From: Pycnopodia helianthoides
Taxonomy: Eukaryota; Echinodermata; Asteroidea; Forcipulatida; Asteriidae
Assembly: GCA_032158295.1 (NCBI GenBank)
Contig: CM063255.1
Location: 10,382,094 to 10,446,093 of the forward strand
Length of the DNA stretch: 64,000 bases
Direction: 5' to 3'
Positions 61,821 through 64,000 of the stretch are shown one piece after another. A model generated the notes under the pieces. That model had not been told where the DNA came from, did no database searches, and worked only from the letters and a program-made list of their open reading frames with translations. A program made the position numbers and the translations under genes. Each line of letters begins with the position of its first letter. The stretch's first letter is position 1.

Positions 61821-64000
61821 ATGGGCGTGTCTACTGCTCCACCCGAAGGAGGCAACAGGGCAACTACACCGCAAGACGAACCCTCGAACTGGAGCAAAAC
61901 TGGGTGTGTCGCTGTGCTTAATATGTGGACGAGCACGTGCTTGTTTACCGTTTTAATGAAAGGACTCGGTGTTATGTTGCCCACTCTTCAAACTCAATTC
62001 GGCACGAAGACATGGGTAATCGGCTGGATAACTGCATTAATGATGGCTATGCTTGGTGTCGTAGGTGAATACAACAATTGTTGTTTTGAATATAAGAATA
62101 TTCTTGTCAATATTTACCCTGGCTTGTTCCCCGTTTACATGACATGTTGCATCTTGGATGGTTCACCTAACATTACCCGATCACAATGTACACTCATACT
62201 CAGCATGAGTGCTTCTAACTTAGACCAGAAATAAACAAAGCACTTGAAGTTTGGACTCGTTCACGAAACTTCCTAATGTATGCCCGAATTACTGATATAG
62301 GTCCCTTTGCAAGCTTCGTCGGTCGACGTTTCGGCATAGGGGTAGTCACCATGGCGTCCGGCGTACTGATTGGAGGAGGTTTCATCTTAGGATCGTTTGC
62401 AAACACACCCTTTGAACTGGCTGTCATTCTCACCTTCATATCGGGTGAGTTGCTTATAACAGCGGAAGAATTAATTGTGGAACATTTTACTGGATTTTTT
62501 CGCAATACAAAATTGAGTTTGAAAATTGCCTCCATTCTTGCAATACATTGGTCTTGTCAAACTGACGCAGAATCCGAGTTAAAATCCCATTATACAGGTA
62601 TTAAACTAGGGTACAGGTCGGCCTGACCCAGAATTTGTTCAGGACCCACAGGACACGGAATCCGGGTCATTTCTGACCCTCGAGTTTTTAGAGTTTATAG
62701 GTAATCCGCATTTACTAATCCTCTAAGAATTTATCAGCAACAGCTAGTTATTATAGTGTGAAAGGATCTACATGTACTCAGATGTTCACTCTGGTTCTTC
62801 TTAGAACCACCACTAAGAGATTCATTACATGTGGCTGTCACCCACACCAGAGCCTTTTCACAATATAGAAAACCAACCAAATGAGCCTCGTGTGAAATGA
62901 CGGTGGTTTACACATGTCCTTCATTCCTCAAACACTGAGAACATGTTGAATTACGTCCCGCCTATTTTTTACGACAAAGCTTGTAAAGCTTATTTCTAAA
63001 TCTCAACTTCTAACTACATTTTGAAATTGGTTGCAGGTCCAGGCCTGGGTTTAACGGATATCCTGACGAAGGAGTGCGTTGGACGGTACTTCCAAACCAA
63101 CTACGCAACTGCCACTGGTATCTCCAGGACAGGTGTTTCCTTTGCCCTGATCTGTGCAGCGCTCTCATTCAGCTGTTCCTCAGCACCTACGGCTGGCGCG
63201 GAACCATGTTGCTCATGGGCGGAATCTCACTGCACTCTGTCGTGAGCGGCGCCCTGCTAGTGAGTGTCAATGCGAAGGGACGAGATGAAGACTACGATGC
63301 CGTGCCTCAAGACGAGTGCGTACAGCCTGTAGAATCCAAGGGCAGCTGTATATCCCGTTTTTATAGATTTTTAAAAATGCTTTTCAAGAATCTGGATCTA
63401 GAACTGCTTTCCATGTCCCGATTCTGGTTAGTCACTCTCGTGTCCAGCTGCATTAAATTTGTCTTTGATATGTGGATAATATACTTCGTTTCCCAAGCAT
63501 ACTCCACAGGGTTCACATTGGAAGATTCTTCGACCTTCGTCTCAGTGGCAGGCTGCGGGAACCTCATTGGTAAGGTCGGCCAGGGGTTTATTTTGGACAA
63601 GTCGATCTTACCAGTCTCGGTACTGATGGGCATAAGCCTCCTGGTTAGTTCCATCTTCCTGATGGCGTCTCCATATCTCACTGCCTACTGGAGTATGATG
63701 ACGGCATCGTTCTTCATAGTCTTATGCGACGGCATCCTTAGCTGTACCAAAGACGTGATTACTAAAGAGATACTTGGTGTAGAGTTACTGGCTGGTGCCT
63801 TCGCATGGGCCAGCGTCTTTATGATTGGCGTCAGAATTCTTACTGGTTTTCTACCAGGTACGTTTCCCCATGAGTTATCTTGTGTTTTATTCCCTCTGTA
63901 CGAGGCTTTTCTTTCCATAACTTCTAAAGGTTCAGTAAGATATCGAACATAAAATTCAAGCACACTTTTTACGTACTTCTTCGTACATGGAGATTTTTCT
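61821..64000 (+). pseudogene. monocarboxylate transporter-like gene (SLC16 family), copy 3, frameshifted and cut by window
   Basis: Exons 61821-62064, 62301-62444 and 63037-63857 match copy 1; exon 4 would lie past 64000. Exon 3 is 821 bases, one fewer than in copies 1 and 2. The missing C is in 'gtgcagcgctctcattc' (about 63156-63166), where copies 1 and 2 have 'gcagcgcctctc'. Read through, the frame changes to SFSCSSAP and stops at about 63245. The rest of exon 3 is otherwise open and conserved (YGWRG, GCGNLIGK, GVRILTGFLPG), so the loss is recent, polymorphic or a sequencing error. Intron 1 is the shortest of the three (236 bases). Confidence 0.8.

Larger units (their letters stand above)
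55450..64000 (+). repeat. Segmental duplication unit 3 (block C plus SLC16-like copy 3, cut by window)
   Basis: Block C (about 55465-58870) follows block A closely at its start ('tattatgttcttacttacca', 'acgtcacgttctgtacataa'). It is interrupted by a foldback element at 57578-58130. The SLC16-like gene follows after a 5' flank holding a TTAA element. Confidence 0.75.

Noticed and set aside
1..64000. Bacterial or phage gene system
   Set aside because: No ribosome-binding-site-led gene clusters; real genes are intron-split and the rest is eukaryotic repeat sequence.

Overview
This looks like animal nuclear DNA. It is AT-rich and intron-bearing, has no operons or Shine-Dalgarno-led genes, and is dominated by transposable elements. 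The only securely recognisable protein genes are three tandem, intron-split monocarboxylate-transporter-like genes (SLC16 family, major facilitator superfamily). An echinoderm, probably a sea star, is my best guess. That rests on remembered resemblance of the short TTAA-flanked elements (their 'cactggacac' and 'ttggtaat' termini) to common starfish repeats, so it is an inference and not a demonstration.

Layout. Bases 1-25465 form a head-to-tail array of repeat units. Most units end in a hairpin followed about ten bases later by CTAG, with a subterminal CGAACACCTC that is inverted relative to the GAGGTGTTCG starting several units. This fits Helitron-like (Helentron-type) elements. Two or three units (8588-12532, 12533-16542 and most of 16543-19939) are near-identical copies of about 4.0 kb. 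Each contains a possible two-exon mini-gene of 53-61 codons. Small TIR elements are inserted at 6230-6393 and 7741-8475.

From 26 kb onward the window is three copies of a larger duplicated unit (about 26.04-38.06, 38.06-55.44 and 55.45->64 kb). Each unit is a block of about 3 kb with a possible minus-strand gene for a small secreted or membrane protein, then a spacer, then a plus-strand SLC16-like gene. SLC16 copy 1 (35194-37727, 441 codons) and copy 2 (51366-54758, 434 codons) have four intact coding exons. Copy 3 (from 61821) has a one-base deletion in exon 3 and runs off the window. The minus-strand partner looks intact only in unit 1; in units 2 and 3 it is broken by insertions and frameshifts.

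The units differ mainly by insertions. These include a 4.2 kb element with CCCAGGTAGC ends, full of CCCATATGGG repeats and decayed LINE sequence (38818-43003); TTAA-flanked elements (45228-45592, 61435-61735); a 553-bp foldback element (57578-58130); a GGACAC-rich TIR element (about 47040-47868); and about 4.3 kb of unexplained sequence in unit 1 (29175-33520). Because the duplicated units supply empty sites, several insertion boundaries and target duplications can be read directly.
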